A stretch of DNA of 64,000 bases from Pseudomonas sp. R4-35-07 (GTDB lineage Bacteria > Pseudomonadota > Gammaproteobacteria > Pseudomonadales > Pseudomonadaceae). Below the pieces are notes generated by a model, which made no database searches, was not told where the DNA came from, and was given only the letters and a program-made list of their open reading frames with translations. The stretch covers positions 3,472,001 through 3,536,000 of the forward strand of contig NZ_CP027732.1 of NCBI RefSeq assembly GCF_003852235.1, given 5' to 3'. Positions 54,685-63,259 of the stretch are shown piece after piece (the stretch's first letter is position 1; every line of letters begins with the position of its first letter). Made by a program: the position numbers and the translations under genes.

Positions 54685-54872
54685 TTTTATACCGGGGCCT
54701 TCGTTCGAAAGCAAGTAATGACACGGTGCCATATGAGCAAAAGCCTTGCATGCGAGAATATTCATGGCCGCCAACGGATTTTCAACCCTTCGCGAGGCCT
54801 GCGCAAACGTCGTCTCAACGCAACAAACCGCTCTACATCCATAGCTGGCGAAGCCGACTGAACGCGGTTACT

Positions 54873-54897
54873 ATTCAAACAATTTTTTAAAAACAAG
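54873..54897 (-). promoter_or_regulatory. candidate TetR operator, site 2
   Basis: On the minus strand the core reads TTTTAAAAAATTGTTTGA. It lies 96 bases before the ABC ATPase start. Confidence 0.4.
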
Positions 54898-54992
54898 AAA
54901 TTAAACTAGTCGGTGACGGCATCGGCAGCCCCGTAAACTTGTTACAAAGATTTGCAGGGCCACCCAAGACCGTCGAGACTGCAGGCGTAGTC

Positions 54993-55700
54993 ATGATGAC
55001 CGAGACCCCCGCGCACCCCAGCTTGATTTCCCTGCAAGGCATCGGCAAAAGCTATCAGCTTGCCGGGCAACAGCTGTCGATTCTGAATGACGTGTGCCTG
55101 TCCATCGCCAGCGGTGACAGCTGCGGCATCCTCGGCGCATCCGGCTCCGGCAAAAGCACCCTGCTCAATATCCTCGGCCTGTTGGACTTGCCCAACTGTG
55201 GCCAGTACCACTTCGCCGGCCATGACATTTTCAACGCCACGGCGGATGAACTGGCGGCGATCCGTAACCAGCAGATCGGTTTCGTGTTCCAGAGCTTCAA
55301 CCTGCTGCCGCGCCTCAGCGCCCTCGACAACGTCGCACTCCCCCTCAGTTATCGTGGCGTATCTCGCCATGAATCGGTGGAGCAGGCCTTGCGCATGCTC
55401 GAGCAAGTCGGCCTGGCCGAGCGCGCCCACCATCACCCCGCCGACCTCTCCGGTGGTCAACGCCAGCGCGTCGCCATCGCGCGGGCGCTGGTCGGCAAGC
55501 CCTCGGTCATCCTCGCCGACGAACCCACCGGCAACCTCGACAGCAGCACCGCCCAAGACATCATGGACCTGCTCCTCACCCTCAATCGCGAGCAACAGGT
55601 AACGCTGATCATCGTCACCCACGACGCGCAGATCGCCGGGCGGCTGGAGCGCAAGATCCGAGTGCGCAACGGCGTAGTGCACGAGGACCAGCGCCGATGA
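54993..55700 (+). CDS. ABC transporter ATP-binding protein (MacB/LolD type)
   Basis: About 235 residues with Walker A GASGSGKST (48-56), Q-loop FVFQSFNLLPRLSALDNV, signature LSGGQRQRVAIARAL and Walker B VILADEPTGNLDS. It belongs to the FtsE/LolD/MacB ATPase class, which drives mechanotransmission rather than import. ATG codons at 54993 and 54996 are both possible, with a weak ribosome site. The stop overlaps the permease gene by 4 bases. Confidence 0.93.
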   Translation: MMTETPAHPSLISLQGIGKSYQLAGQQLSILNDVCLSIASGDSCGILGASGSGKSTLLNILGLLDLPNCGQYHFAGHDIFNATADELAAIRNQQIGFVFQSFNLLPRLSALDNVALPLSYRGVSRHESVEQALRMLEQVGLAERAHHHPADLSGGQRQRVAIARALVGKPSVILADEPTGNLDSSTAQDIMDLLLTLNREQQVTLIIVTHDAQIAGRLERKIRVRNGVVHEDQRR

Positions 55701-56896
55701 GCCTGCGGGTCGAGCAGAGCCTGAGCCAACTGCTGCATGAAGCGTTCATCAGCCTGCGCACGCTGGGCAAACGCTCGGTGCTGGCCCTGCTGGGTATCGT
55801 GATCGGCAGTTCATCGGTGGTGGCGTTGATCAATATCGGCCATAACGCCGCGATGGACGCCGCGATGATTTTCAAGGACATGGGCACCGACACCCTGATC
55901 GTCCAGTTCCCGCCCAAAGGCACCAGCAACGTAGCGATGCGCAGCCAGATTGACCTGGAACCGGTGCGCCAGGCTGTGCCGGGCATCGCCCATATCGGCG
56001 CGCTCAGCCTGTTCAGCGGGCCCATCGTGTTCCATGGCCGCAGCGCCAATGCCAACTTCGTCGGCAGCACCCCCGATGTGCACGCCGCCATGCGCCTGGC
56101 GCTGCGCGAGGGGCGTTTCCTGTCCGCCTTCGATGCCAATGAAACCTATGGGGTGATCGGTGACCAGGTCGCCCAGACGCTCGGCGCACCCGGTGAGCCG
56201 CTCAAACTGGGCGACCGCGTGCGCATCAACGACTACCTGTTCCTGATCATCGGCATCCTGCACAACCAGCCCCGCGCGATGCTGATGCCGGTGCAAGCCA
56301 ATGAATCGCTGTTCATTCCCGTCGAGGGCATGCGGCGTATCCTCGCCAGCCCGCAGATCAACAATGTGATCATCCGCGCCCAGCCTGGACAAGACATGGA
56401 ACGTGTAGCGCGGGACGCCGCCGCTGCGCTGCAACCGCAATTGACCGAGCACACGGTCGACATCACCGTACCCCAGCAAATGATCGACGGCATGACCCGC
56501 CAAAGCCGCACCTTCGCCTATCTGCTGTTGGCACTCGGCGCGATTTCGCTGGTGGGCGGCGGTGTCGGGGTGATGAATGTGATGCTGATGAACGTTTCAG
56601 AACGGCGCCGTGAGATCGGCATCCGCATGGCCCTGGGCGCGCGCCAGCGGGATATCCGCAACCTGTTCCTGCTCGAAGCCGTCAGCTTGACTGCCGTTGG
56701 CGCATTGTGCGGCGCGGTATTGGGCATGACCGCCGCCTGGTTCTACGCGTGGCTTTCGGGCTGGGAATTTTCCCTGGCGGTGGCCGCCCTGCCCCTGGGC
56801 GTCGGCAGTACGTTGCTGGTGGGTCTGTTCTTCGGCATCTACCCGGCGGTCTCGGCCTCACGGTTGCAACCGGTGGAGGCCTTGCGCGATGAATAA
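55697..56896 (+). CDS. MacB-like ABC permease (FtsX family)
   Basis: A 399-residue permease: one N-terminal helix (VLALLGIVIGSSSVVALINIG), a large periplasmic MacB_PCD domain (about 45-280), then three helices of the FtsX domain (LLLALGAISLVGGGVGVMNVML and SERRREIGIRMALGAR between them). In MacB the ATPase is fused; here it is the separate upstream gene. It overlaps the outer-membrane factor gene by 8 bases. Confidence 0.92.
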   Translation: MSLRVEQSLSQLLHEAFISLRTLGKRSVLALLGIVIGSSSVVALINIGHNAAMDAAMIFKDMGTDTLIVQFPPKGTSNVAMRSQIDLEPVRQAVPGIAHIGALSLFSGPIVFHGRSANANFVGSTPDVHAAMRLALREGRFLSAFDANETYGVIGDQVAQTLGAPGEPLKLGDRVRINDYLFLIIGILHNQPRAMLMPVQANESLFIPVEGMRRILASPQINNVIIRAQPGQDMERVARDAAAALQPQLTEHTVDITVPQQMIDGMTRQSRTFAYLLLALGAISLVGGGVGVMNVMLMNVSERRREIGIRMALGARQRDIRNLFLLEAVSLTAVGALCGAVLGMTAAWFYAWLSGWEFSLAVAALPLGVGSTLLVGLFFGIYPAVSASRLQPVEALRDE

Positions 56897-58367
56897 AGGG
56901 CTATTGCTGCTGGCGCTGATCAGCCTGCCCGGCATGGCGGCCGACGTGGTCGTCAAACCCTCGGCGCCCAGCAGCACCCGCAGCGGCTATGACCGCGGCG
57001 TATCGCTGAACGCCCAGGTGACGACCTTGACCCTGGGCGACGCCGTGTACCTGGGCCTGCGCAACAACCCGGCGATCCGCAGCGCTTACCTGCAGCGGGT
57101 CGCGCAGAAGTTCGACCTGCGGGTCGCCGAAGACGTGTTCAACCCCAAGCTCATCCTCAACAGTTATTACCGTGGCACACGCGGTTCCCAGGACAGCGCG
57201 CGCAACGCCAACCTCGCACCGTCCACCAGCCTGCTCGGCGAATACGGCACCCGTTTGAGCATGGCCTGGACCCAGCAACTGAACAACGCCGACCGTGCCG
57301 GCCGTTACCGCAGCGACGGCCTTGACCTGGCCGTCATCCAGCCGCTGATGCGCGGCGCCGGCTGGGACGCCACCACGGCGCCGCTGCGCCTGTCGCGCCT
57401 GGCGGAGCAGGCCAACCGTCTCAACCTCAAGGCCACCGTGGCGCAAACCATCAGCCAGATCATCGCGACCTACCGCGAGCTGCTGCGGGCCCAGGAACAA
57501 CAGGTGATCGTCCAGGATGCGCTCAAGCGTTCCAACACCCTGCTGGAGGTGAACAAGGCATTGATCAGCGCCGGGCGCATGGCCGAGTTCGAAATCGTGC
57601 AGACCGAAGCCGACATCGCCACCCAGCAATTGGGCGTCGAAGAAGCGCAGAACCAACTCGATACCAGTCGCCTGGCCCTGCTGCGCCTGCTGGCCCTGGA
57701 CCTGTCCACGCCGATTCGCGCCACCGAAGCCCTGGAGGCCAGGCCCATGCAAATCGACAGGCGCCAGGCGTTCAACCTCGCACAAACCCAACAACCGGAA
57801 TACCTCGCCGCCCTGCTGGGCAGCCAGCAAGCCGACCTGAACCTGGTGATCGCCAAGGACTCCGGGCGTTGGCAAGTTGACCTGGTAGCCGGTGCGAATC
57901 AGGTGCGCGACGCCTACGATAACGATAACGGCCGTACCAATAACCGCACCTGGGACAGCTACGCCGGGGTACAGGTGCAGATCCCGATCGGTGACATCAG
58001 CACGCGCCAGGCAGAAGTACGCGCGCGGGTGAATGTCGAGGACCAGGAAATCCGCATCACCGACGCCCGCCAGGAACTGGAACGCAACGTCAACGACGTG
58101 GTGCGCGACCTCGGCACCCGCTGGCGCCAATATGAAATCTCCCAGCGCGCCGTGGAGCTGTCGCGGCGCAAGATCGAGATCGAACGGGAAAAACTCAGCG
58201 CCGGGCGCTCCACCAACTTTCAGGTGCTGAGCTTCGAGACTGACCTGCGCAACGCCGAAAACGCGCGCCTCAATGCGCTGATCGCTTATTTGAACGCTCA
58301 GACCCAGCTTGACTTAACGCTGGGCATGACCCTGGAAAGCTGGGAAATCGCCCTCAATGACTACTAA
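56889..58367 (+). CDS. TolC-family outer-membrane efflux protein
   Basis: A 492-residue outer-membrane factor with signal peptide MNKGLLLLALISLPGMAA and no lipobox Cys, so not lipid-anchored. Two TolC repeats with long coiled-coil helices are seen (LSRLAEQANRLNLKATVAQTI and ISQRAVELSRRKIEIEREKL). An internal strand DSYAGVQVQIPIGD marks the second barrel part. It is translationally coupled on both sides (8- and 11-base overlaps). Confidence 0.9.
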   Translation: MNKGLLLLALISLPGMAADVVVKPSAPSSTRSGYDRGVSLNAQVTTLTLGDAVYLGLRNNPAIRSAYLQRVAQKFDLRVAEDVFNPKLILNSYYRGTRGSQDSARNANLAPSTSLLGEYGTRLSMAWTQQLNNADRAGRYRSDGLDLAVIQPLMRGAGWDATTAPLRLSRLAEQANRLNLKATVAQTISQIIATYRELLRAQEQQVIVQDALKRSNTLLEVNKALISAGRMAEFEIVQTEADIATQQLGVEEAQNQLDTSRLALLRLLALDLSTPIRATEALEARPMQIDRRQAFNLAQTQQPEYLAALLGSQQADLNLVIAKDSGRWQVDLVAGANQVRDAYDNDNGRTNNRTWDSYAGVQVQIPIGDISTRQAEVRARVNVEDQEIRITDARQELERNVNDVVRDLGTRWRQYEISQRAVELSRRKIEIEREKLSAGRSTNFQVLSFETDLRNAENARLNALIAYLNAQTQLDLTLGMTLESWEIALNDY

Positions 58368-59601
58368 TCGCAAACGCCTGCTGGGTGCTGGGTTGATCGT
58401 GCTGCTGGCAGCGGTGGGGCTGGCCCTGCGCAGCCCGGCCGAAGGGCCGGCCACCCGTGAACAATGGCTGGCGGTGAAGCCCGACCCGCTGGTGCACCAG
58501 ATCGGCCTGGTGGGCAAGATCGAACCCGACACCACCATCACGCTCACCGCGCCGTTCGACGGCAATGTCTTGGCCAACCTGGTCGAGCAAGGCCAACGCG
58601 TCGAGGCCGGCCAGGTGCTGTTGCGCATGGACCCGGCCACCCTCGAAGTGCAACTGCGCGAAGCCCTCTCCGCCCAGCTCAAGGCCCGGCGCACCGTGCA
58701 GGAAATGCAGGACTGGGACAGCAGCGCCGCCGTCAGCCGTGCCCGGCGCAGCCTGCGCACCGCAGAAATGACCGCCGGCAATACCCAGCGCAAACTCACT
58801 GAAAGCGAAAACCTGTTCAAGCGCGGCATCATCCCGCGCAACGAGCTTGACGACCTCAACCAACAGACCCAGCAGCAACAGCTGGACCTGACAGCGGCGC
58901 GCAGTGAACTGCAACAGGCGCTGGAGCAGGGCAAGGGCGTATACCGGCAGATCGCCGATATGGAGCTGACCAACGCCACGGTCAAATATGACGCCCTGCA
59001 CACCCTGCTCGAAGGCAAGGAGGTCAAGGCGCCCTTCTCCGGTATCGTGGTGCCCGCGCCCGGCAACAGCACGTCGTCCCAGGGCGGCAGCACTAACAAC
59101 GCACCGGTACAAGCCGGCAGCAAGGTCAGCCAGGGCCAGGTGTTGTTCGGCCTGGCCAATATCGAGCGTTTGAAAATCATCGCCAAGGTCTCTGAACTGG
59201 ACATCAACCAACTGCATCAAGGGCAAGCGGTGGAAGTCATGGGCGATGGGTTTGACGGTGAGCGCCTGACGGGCTCGGTGAGCGTGGTCAGTGGCCTGGC
59301 AATCGCCAACGACAGCCAGGGCAGCGCGCAGTTTGCGGTGACCTTGTCGATCCCCAGGCTCACGCCGCAGCAATTGCAGCGGGTGCGGCTGGGGATGAGC
59401 GCACGCTTGACCATTGTGACTTACAACAATGCGCAGGCGATTGTGGTGCCGAGCGAGGCGATCCAGGCGGACATGACCGTGGAATACCGCGAGGCGATGG
59501 ATAAACCGGTGGAGCGGGTGAAGGTGACGACCGGGCAATCGACTGCTCAAGGGGTTGAGGTGTTCGGCCTCAAGCCCGGACTGGTAAAGACCTCAAGATA
59601 A
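58357..59601 (+). CDS. HlyD/MacA-family periplasmic adaptor
   Basis: A 414-residue adaptor with an N-terminal membrane anchor (RLLGAGLIVLLAAVGLAL), a split lipoyl domain (APFDGNVLANLVEQGQRVEAGQVLLRMDP and FSGIVVPAPGN), a coiled-coil hairpin of about 120 residues (100-210), and beta-barrel parts. It joins the permease to the outer-membrane factor. It overlaps the previous gene by 11 bases and ends the operon; a REP doublet follows. Confidence 0.9.
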   Translation: MTTNRKRLLGAGLIVLLAAVGLALRSPAEGPATREQWLAVKPDPLVHQIGLVGKIEPDTTITLTAPFDGNVLANLVEQGQRVEAGQVLLRMDPATLEVQLREALSAQLKARRTVQEMQDWDSSAAVSRARRSLRTAEMTAGNTQRKLTESENLFKRGIIPRNELDDLNQQTQQQQLDLTAARSELQQALEQGKGVYRQIADMELTNATVKYDALHTLLEGKEVKAPFSGIVVPAPGNSTSSQGGSTNNAPVQAGSKVSQGQVLFGLANIERLKIIAKVSELDINQLHQGQAVEVMGDGFDGERLTGSVSVVSGLAIANDSQGSAQFAVTLSIPRLTPQQLQRVRLGMSARLTIVTYNNAQAIVVPSEAIQADMTVEYREAMDKPVERVKVTTGQSTAQGVEVFGLKPGLVKTSR

Positions 59602-59615
59602 ATGAAGATCCAACT

Positions 59616-59717
59616 GTGGGAGGGGGCTTGCTCCCGATAGCGGTGAATCAGTCAAACATGCTTTAACTGACCCACCGCCATCGGGAGCAAGTCGAATCGT
59701 CGCACCGCCCCTCCCAC
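59616..59717. repeat. REP doublet with a 16-base interruption
   Basis: The left arm GTGGGAGGGGGCTTGCTCCC is intact. The right arm reads GGGAGCAAG, then TCGAATCGTCGCACCG, then CCCCTCCCAC, so 16 bases are inserted in the arm. Confidence 0.82.
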
Positions 59718-59719
59718 AT

Positions 59720-61114
59720 TTAAATTTGTGTGAGCCTGGCGGCCAGTGCTTTAGCCTGAATCGCCACATCGGTCACCGCCGTACTCTCCCACCACATCCC
59801 GCGCAATGGCGGGCCCATGGCGAACAGCCGCCCGCTCACCTGGCCCTGAGCATCGAGCACTGCACCGCAGGCATCCGCCGCAATCCCCAGCGCCAACGGC
59901 CCCGGCTGGATCAACCCGCGCTTGAGCAATTGCTGCGGCAACGGCCTGGCCACGCGGCGCCAGTCGTATTCGATGCCGCTGGAGTTGATCAGCGCCGCTC
60001 CGTGCACCTGGGTGAGCGCCTGCTCGCCGCGATGGCGCAGGCGAATCGCCACACCGCTGGCCGAAGGCACCAGCCCCTTGAACGACGCCGCGTGAATCTG
60101 CAGGCGTCCTTCTGCATGCAAGCGTTCCACCAACTGCGCACTCAACGGCGGCGAACGGTGGTGATGGCTTTCCCACCACGGCCGCACATGCCGCACGAAC
60201 TGGCGTTTTTCGCGGTCGCTGGCCTGACTCCACAGCCTTGCGATGTGCACCCGCACCGTGTCCAGCGGCGCCTGCCAATCGACGTCCTGGTCGAGCGCGA
60301 TGCGGCATTGCCGCCGCACCTCACGCACCAGCTGCCGAGGGCTGCGCAGCCGGTGATCAGCGCCAAGAAAGTCGTCCCAGCTCGGCGGCTGGCGGCGCAC
60401 ATGGGGCAACAGACCATGGCGCGAAAACACCTCGATCGGCCCACGGTGCCCGGCCTGTTCGAGGGACACCACGGCATCCACCATGGTCAGCCCGGAGCCG
60501 ATGATCAGCACGGTCGCATGCGGGTCGAGCTGGGTCATCGCCGGTACGTCCCAGGGGTCCAGCGCCGCAGCGTTCAAGCCGCTGGATTCAGTCTGCGGCG
60601 TGCGTGCCGCCGGGAACATGCCGGTGGCCAATACCGCAAGGGTGCCACGCAGGCGTTCGCCGTTATCCAGGGACACCAAGGTGCCGGCAGCCTCAACCTG
60701 TAAATCGACCACCTCTGCACGGACATGCTCGACCGTGGAAGCCGACAGCGCCTTGGCCTCAGCCAGGCGCTGCTGCGCGTACAGGCCAAAAATCCCGCGA
60801 GGCGGGAACAGCTCGCTGATGGGCACCGGCTGCTGCGCCGCCTGCGGCCACCCCCCTGCGTCGATGTAGGCGGTGAGCCATTGGGTCAGGTCATCGGCAT
60901 TGTCCGGGTCGACACTCATGCGCGCCGCATTGCCGTTCAAGGTGTGGCCCAACTCGACCGCACTGTAGGCCTCGCCCCGCCCCAGTTCCGCGCGCGGCTC
61001 AATCACCAGGATGCGCCGCCGGCCTGGCAGGCGCAGCAATTGCACCGCCAGCATCGTGCCGCTCAGGCCGCCGCCGACGATCAGTACATCAGCGTTGCGG
61101 ATCGATTCACTCAT
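59720..61114 (-). CDS. FAD/NAD(P)-binding protein (NAD_binding_9-like)
   Basis: A 464-residue flavoprotein with FAD motif LIVGGGLSGT (11-20), GRGEAYS (45-51), FPPRGIFGLY (103-112) and second Rossmann motif VLIIGSGLTMVD (202-213). These motifs align in position with the protein encoded at 16542-18098, so the two are distant paralogues. It is the last gene of an ABC importer operon, 12 bases after the ATPase gene, so it probably acts on the imported compound. Substrate unknown. G+C is high, unlike its relative. Confidence 0.82.
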   Translation of the reverse strand: MSESIRNADVLIVGGGLSGTMLAVQLLRLPGRRRILVIEPRAELGRGEAYSAVELGHTLNGNAARMSVDPDNADDLTQWLTAYIDAGGWPQAAQQPVPISELFPPRGIFGLYAQQRLAEAKALSASTVEHVRAEVVDLQVEAAGTLVSLDNGERLRGTLAVLATGMFPAARTPQTESSGLNAAALDPWDVPAMTQLDPHATVLIIGSGLTMVDAVVSLEQAGHRGPIEVFSRHGLLPHVRRQPPSWDDFLGADHRLRSPRQLVREVRRQCRIALDQDVDWQAPLDTVRVHIARLWSQASDREKRQFVRHVRPWWESHHHRSPPLSAQLVERLHAEGRLQIHAASFKGLVPSASGVAIRLRHRGEQALTQVHGAALINSSGIEYDWRRVARPLPQQLLKRGLIQPGPLALGIAADACGAVLDAQGQVSGRLFAMGPPLRGMWWESTAVTDVAIQAKALAARLTQI

Positions 61115-61126
61115 GCACGTTCGCCC

Positions 61127-61894
61127 TTAGCGTTTACCCAGATAAATGTCATGCAAATCACCCCGTGCCAACAGCTCGGCGGCACTGCCACTCAACACCA
61201 CCCGCCCAGTATCCAACACGTACCCGTGGGACGCATAGGTGAGCGCGACGTTGATGTTCTGCTCGGCGATCAGAAAGCTCACCTGCTCGTCGCGGTTGAG
61301 CTGCGCAATGATCGCGAAGATCTCCTGCACGATCATCGGCGCCAACCCCATCGATGGCTCGTCGAGCAGCACCAACGCAGGACGGGTCATCAACGCCCGG
61401 CCAATCGCGACCATCTGCTGCTCGCCCCCGGAGGTCAGCCCGGCGCGGGTGTGGCGCTTGGTCTTGAGCCGGGGGAACCAGGTGTAGATGCGCTCCAGGT
61501 CGCTGGCCAGTTCCTTGCGACTCAAGCGCCGCACGAAGCCGCCGCTGCGCAGGTTGTCTTCCACCGTGAGCTGGCCGAACACATGACGGCCTTCCAGCAC
61601 ATGCACCATGCCCTGGCGCACGCGCTGGCTGGGGTCCACACCCGCCAAGTCGCGGCCGGCGTATTCGATGCGGCCACGGCTGACTTCGGCGCGCTCGGCC
61701 CGCACCAACCCGGAAATGGCCTTGAGGGTGGTGCTCTTGCCGGCGCCATTGGCGCCGAGCAACGCAACAATGGCGCCCTTGGGCACACTCAGCGACACCC
61801 CGGCCACCGCCAGGATCGCACCGTCATAGATCACCTCGATGTCGTCGACCGTCAGCAACGCCGGGCGCCCTGGCTCGATGGCAGGCTGGTTCAT
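61127..61894 (-). CDS. branched-chain amino acid-type ABC transporter ATPase (LivF-like)
   Basis: A 255-residue ATPase: Walker A GANGAGKST (about 52-60), signature LTSGGEQQMVAIGRAL, Walker B LVLLDEPSMGLAP, the LivF pattern. It follows the binding-protein gene by 3 bases, and its partner LivG-type ATPase is presumably outside the window. Confidence 0.9.
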   Translation of the reverse strand: MNQPAIEPGRPALLTVDDIEVIYDGAILAVAGVSLSVPKGAIVALLGANGAGKSTTLKAISGLVRAERAEVSRGRIEYAGRDLAGVDPSQRVRQGMVHVLEGRHVFGQLTVEDNLRSGGFVRRLSRKELASDLERIYTWFPRLKTKRHTRAGLTSGGEQQMVAIGRALMTRPALVLLDEPSMGLAPMIVQEIFAIIAQLNRDEQVSFLIAEQNINVALTYASHGYVLDTGRVVLSGSAAELLARGDLHDIYLGKR

Positions 61895-61897
61895 GGT

Positions 61898-63238
61898 TTA
61901 TTCGTCCCCGTTGCAGGTGCGTGGCGTCAGGTGTTTTTCCTTGGCGAACGCGGCGGATTTTTCATCGATCAGCGGACGCAACAGCGCACGGTCAGCGGCG
62001 ATCCAGTCGCTGATCAGCGCCCAGTTGGCACCGTCCCACTGCTGCACCCGCGCCGAGCCGCCGCCCTCGTGGTCGCGGCAGGACAGCTTGAGGTTCTGCA
62101 TCAGGCCCAGGTAGCCCATGTCTTTGAGGCGCGCATCGTCGATATTCAGGTGTTCCAGGCCCCAGCGGCCTTCTTCACCATTGAGCGGGCGCTTGCCGAA
62201 GCGGGCCTGGCCGGTGCGGATCGCCTCCACCGCCACGGCGGCGTTCACCAGGCCTGAGTTGTAGTAAACACTGCCGAAGTTTTTCAGGTCCTTGAGGTCG
62301 CTGTGGCCCTTGTCGAGGACGTACTGCTTGAGGCGTTTGTGGATCTCGAAGTCGCTGCCTGCCGGGTACGGCGTAAGCGCCAGGTAGCCTTTGGCGGCGA
62401 CACCGGCGGGCAACACGTCTTCGCTGGAACTGGCCCAGATATCGCCGATGATATGGTCGACCGGGAAGCCGAAGCGCGCCGCCGTCTTCACTGCCACCGG
62501 GGTGGATACGCCCCAGGTGCGCAGGAATACCCAGTCCGGATTGGCCTGGCGGACCTGGCGCCACTGCGCCGACTGCTCGTTGCCGGGGTCGGCCACCGGG
62601 ATCTGGATATTTTCAAAACCGTATTTTTCGGCAAGCAGCTTCAACGGGCCGAGGGTTTCGCGACCGTAGGCCGAGTCGTGATAGACCGTGGCGATCTTCT
62701 TGCCCTTGAGTTTGTCAAAGCCGCCTTCGCGCTCGGCGATGTAGTTCACCAGGGTCGAGGCCTCGCTGTAGAAGGTCAGCATCACCGGGAAGTTGTAGGG
62801 AAATACCGTGCCATCGGTGGCTTCGGTGCGCCCGTAACCCAGGGTGATCAGCGGGATCTTGTCGACTTCCGCCCGTTCACTGAGGGCGTAGGCCGCCGGC
62901 GCGCCGTTGGGCTGGTACACCGCGACCGGCGCGCCGTCCAGGCCATTCTTGAAGCGCTCGTAGCACTCGATGCCCTTCTCCGCCGTCCACTCGGTCTCGC
63001 ACTCCTGCCACACCAGCTTCACGCCGTTGATGCCGCCTTCGACTTCGTTGATATAGCGCAGGTAGTCGATCATCCCGGCCCACACCTGCACGCCGCTGGA
63101 GGCATAGGCACCGACACGGTAGGTCGCCAGGGGAATGAATTGCTGGTCGGGCGAGGCCATGGCCTGGGGCACGGCGCCGGCCAAGGCCGCCAGCGCGAAT
63201 GCAGTGCCGACCAGGGAACGTTTCAGGGATGCACGCAT
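61898..63238 (-). CDS. branched-chain amino acid-type ABC substrate-binding protein
   Basis: A 446-residue periplasmic protein with signal peptide MRASLKRSLVGTAFALAALA ending AMA (about residue 28). The type I binding-protein fold is visible (VGAYASSGVQVWAGMIDYLRYINE, LKGKKIATVYHDSAYGRETLGPLKLLAEKYG). It is larger than LivK (about 370 aa), like the amide/urea-type members. The ligand cannot be named. It lies between the LivM-type permease and the LivF-type ATPase. Confidence 0.88.
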   Translation of the reverse strand: MRASLKRSLVGTAFALAALAGAVPQAMASPDQQFIPLATYRVGAYASSGVQVWAGMIDYLRYINEVEGGINGVKLVWQECETEWTAEKGIECYERFKNGLDGAPVAVYQPNGAPAAYALSERAEVDKIPLITLGYGRTEATDGTVFPYNFPVMLTFYSEASTLVNYIAEREGGFDKLKGKKIATVYHDSAYGRETLGPLKLLAEKYGFENIQIPVADPGNEQSAQWRQVRQANPDWVFLRTWGVSTPVAVKTAARFGFPVDHIIGDIWASSSEDVLPAGVAAKGYLALTPYPAGSDFEIHKRLKQYVLDKGHSDLKDLKNFGSVYYNSGLVNAAVAVEAIRTGQARFGKRPLNGEEGRWGLEHLNIDDARLKDMGYLGLMQNLKLSCRDHEGGGSARVQQWDGANWALISDWIAADRALLRPLIDEKSAAFAKEKHLTPRTCNGDE

Positions 63239-63259
63239 GGAGATTCTCTTGAGGGAAGG

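Larger units (their letters stand above)
54641..54992. other. 352-bp A+T-rich divergent regulatory region
   Basis: It lies between the TetR and ABC ATPase genes and has no gene. It holds two copies of an A+T-rich sequence in inverted orientation (see 54660-54684 and 54873-54897), which are the best candidates for TetR operators. Confidence 0.6.
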
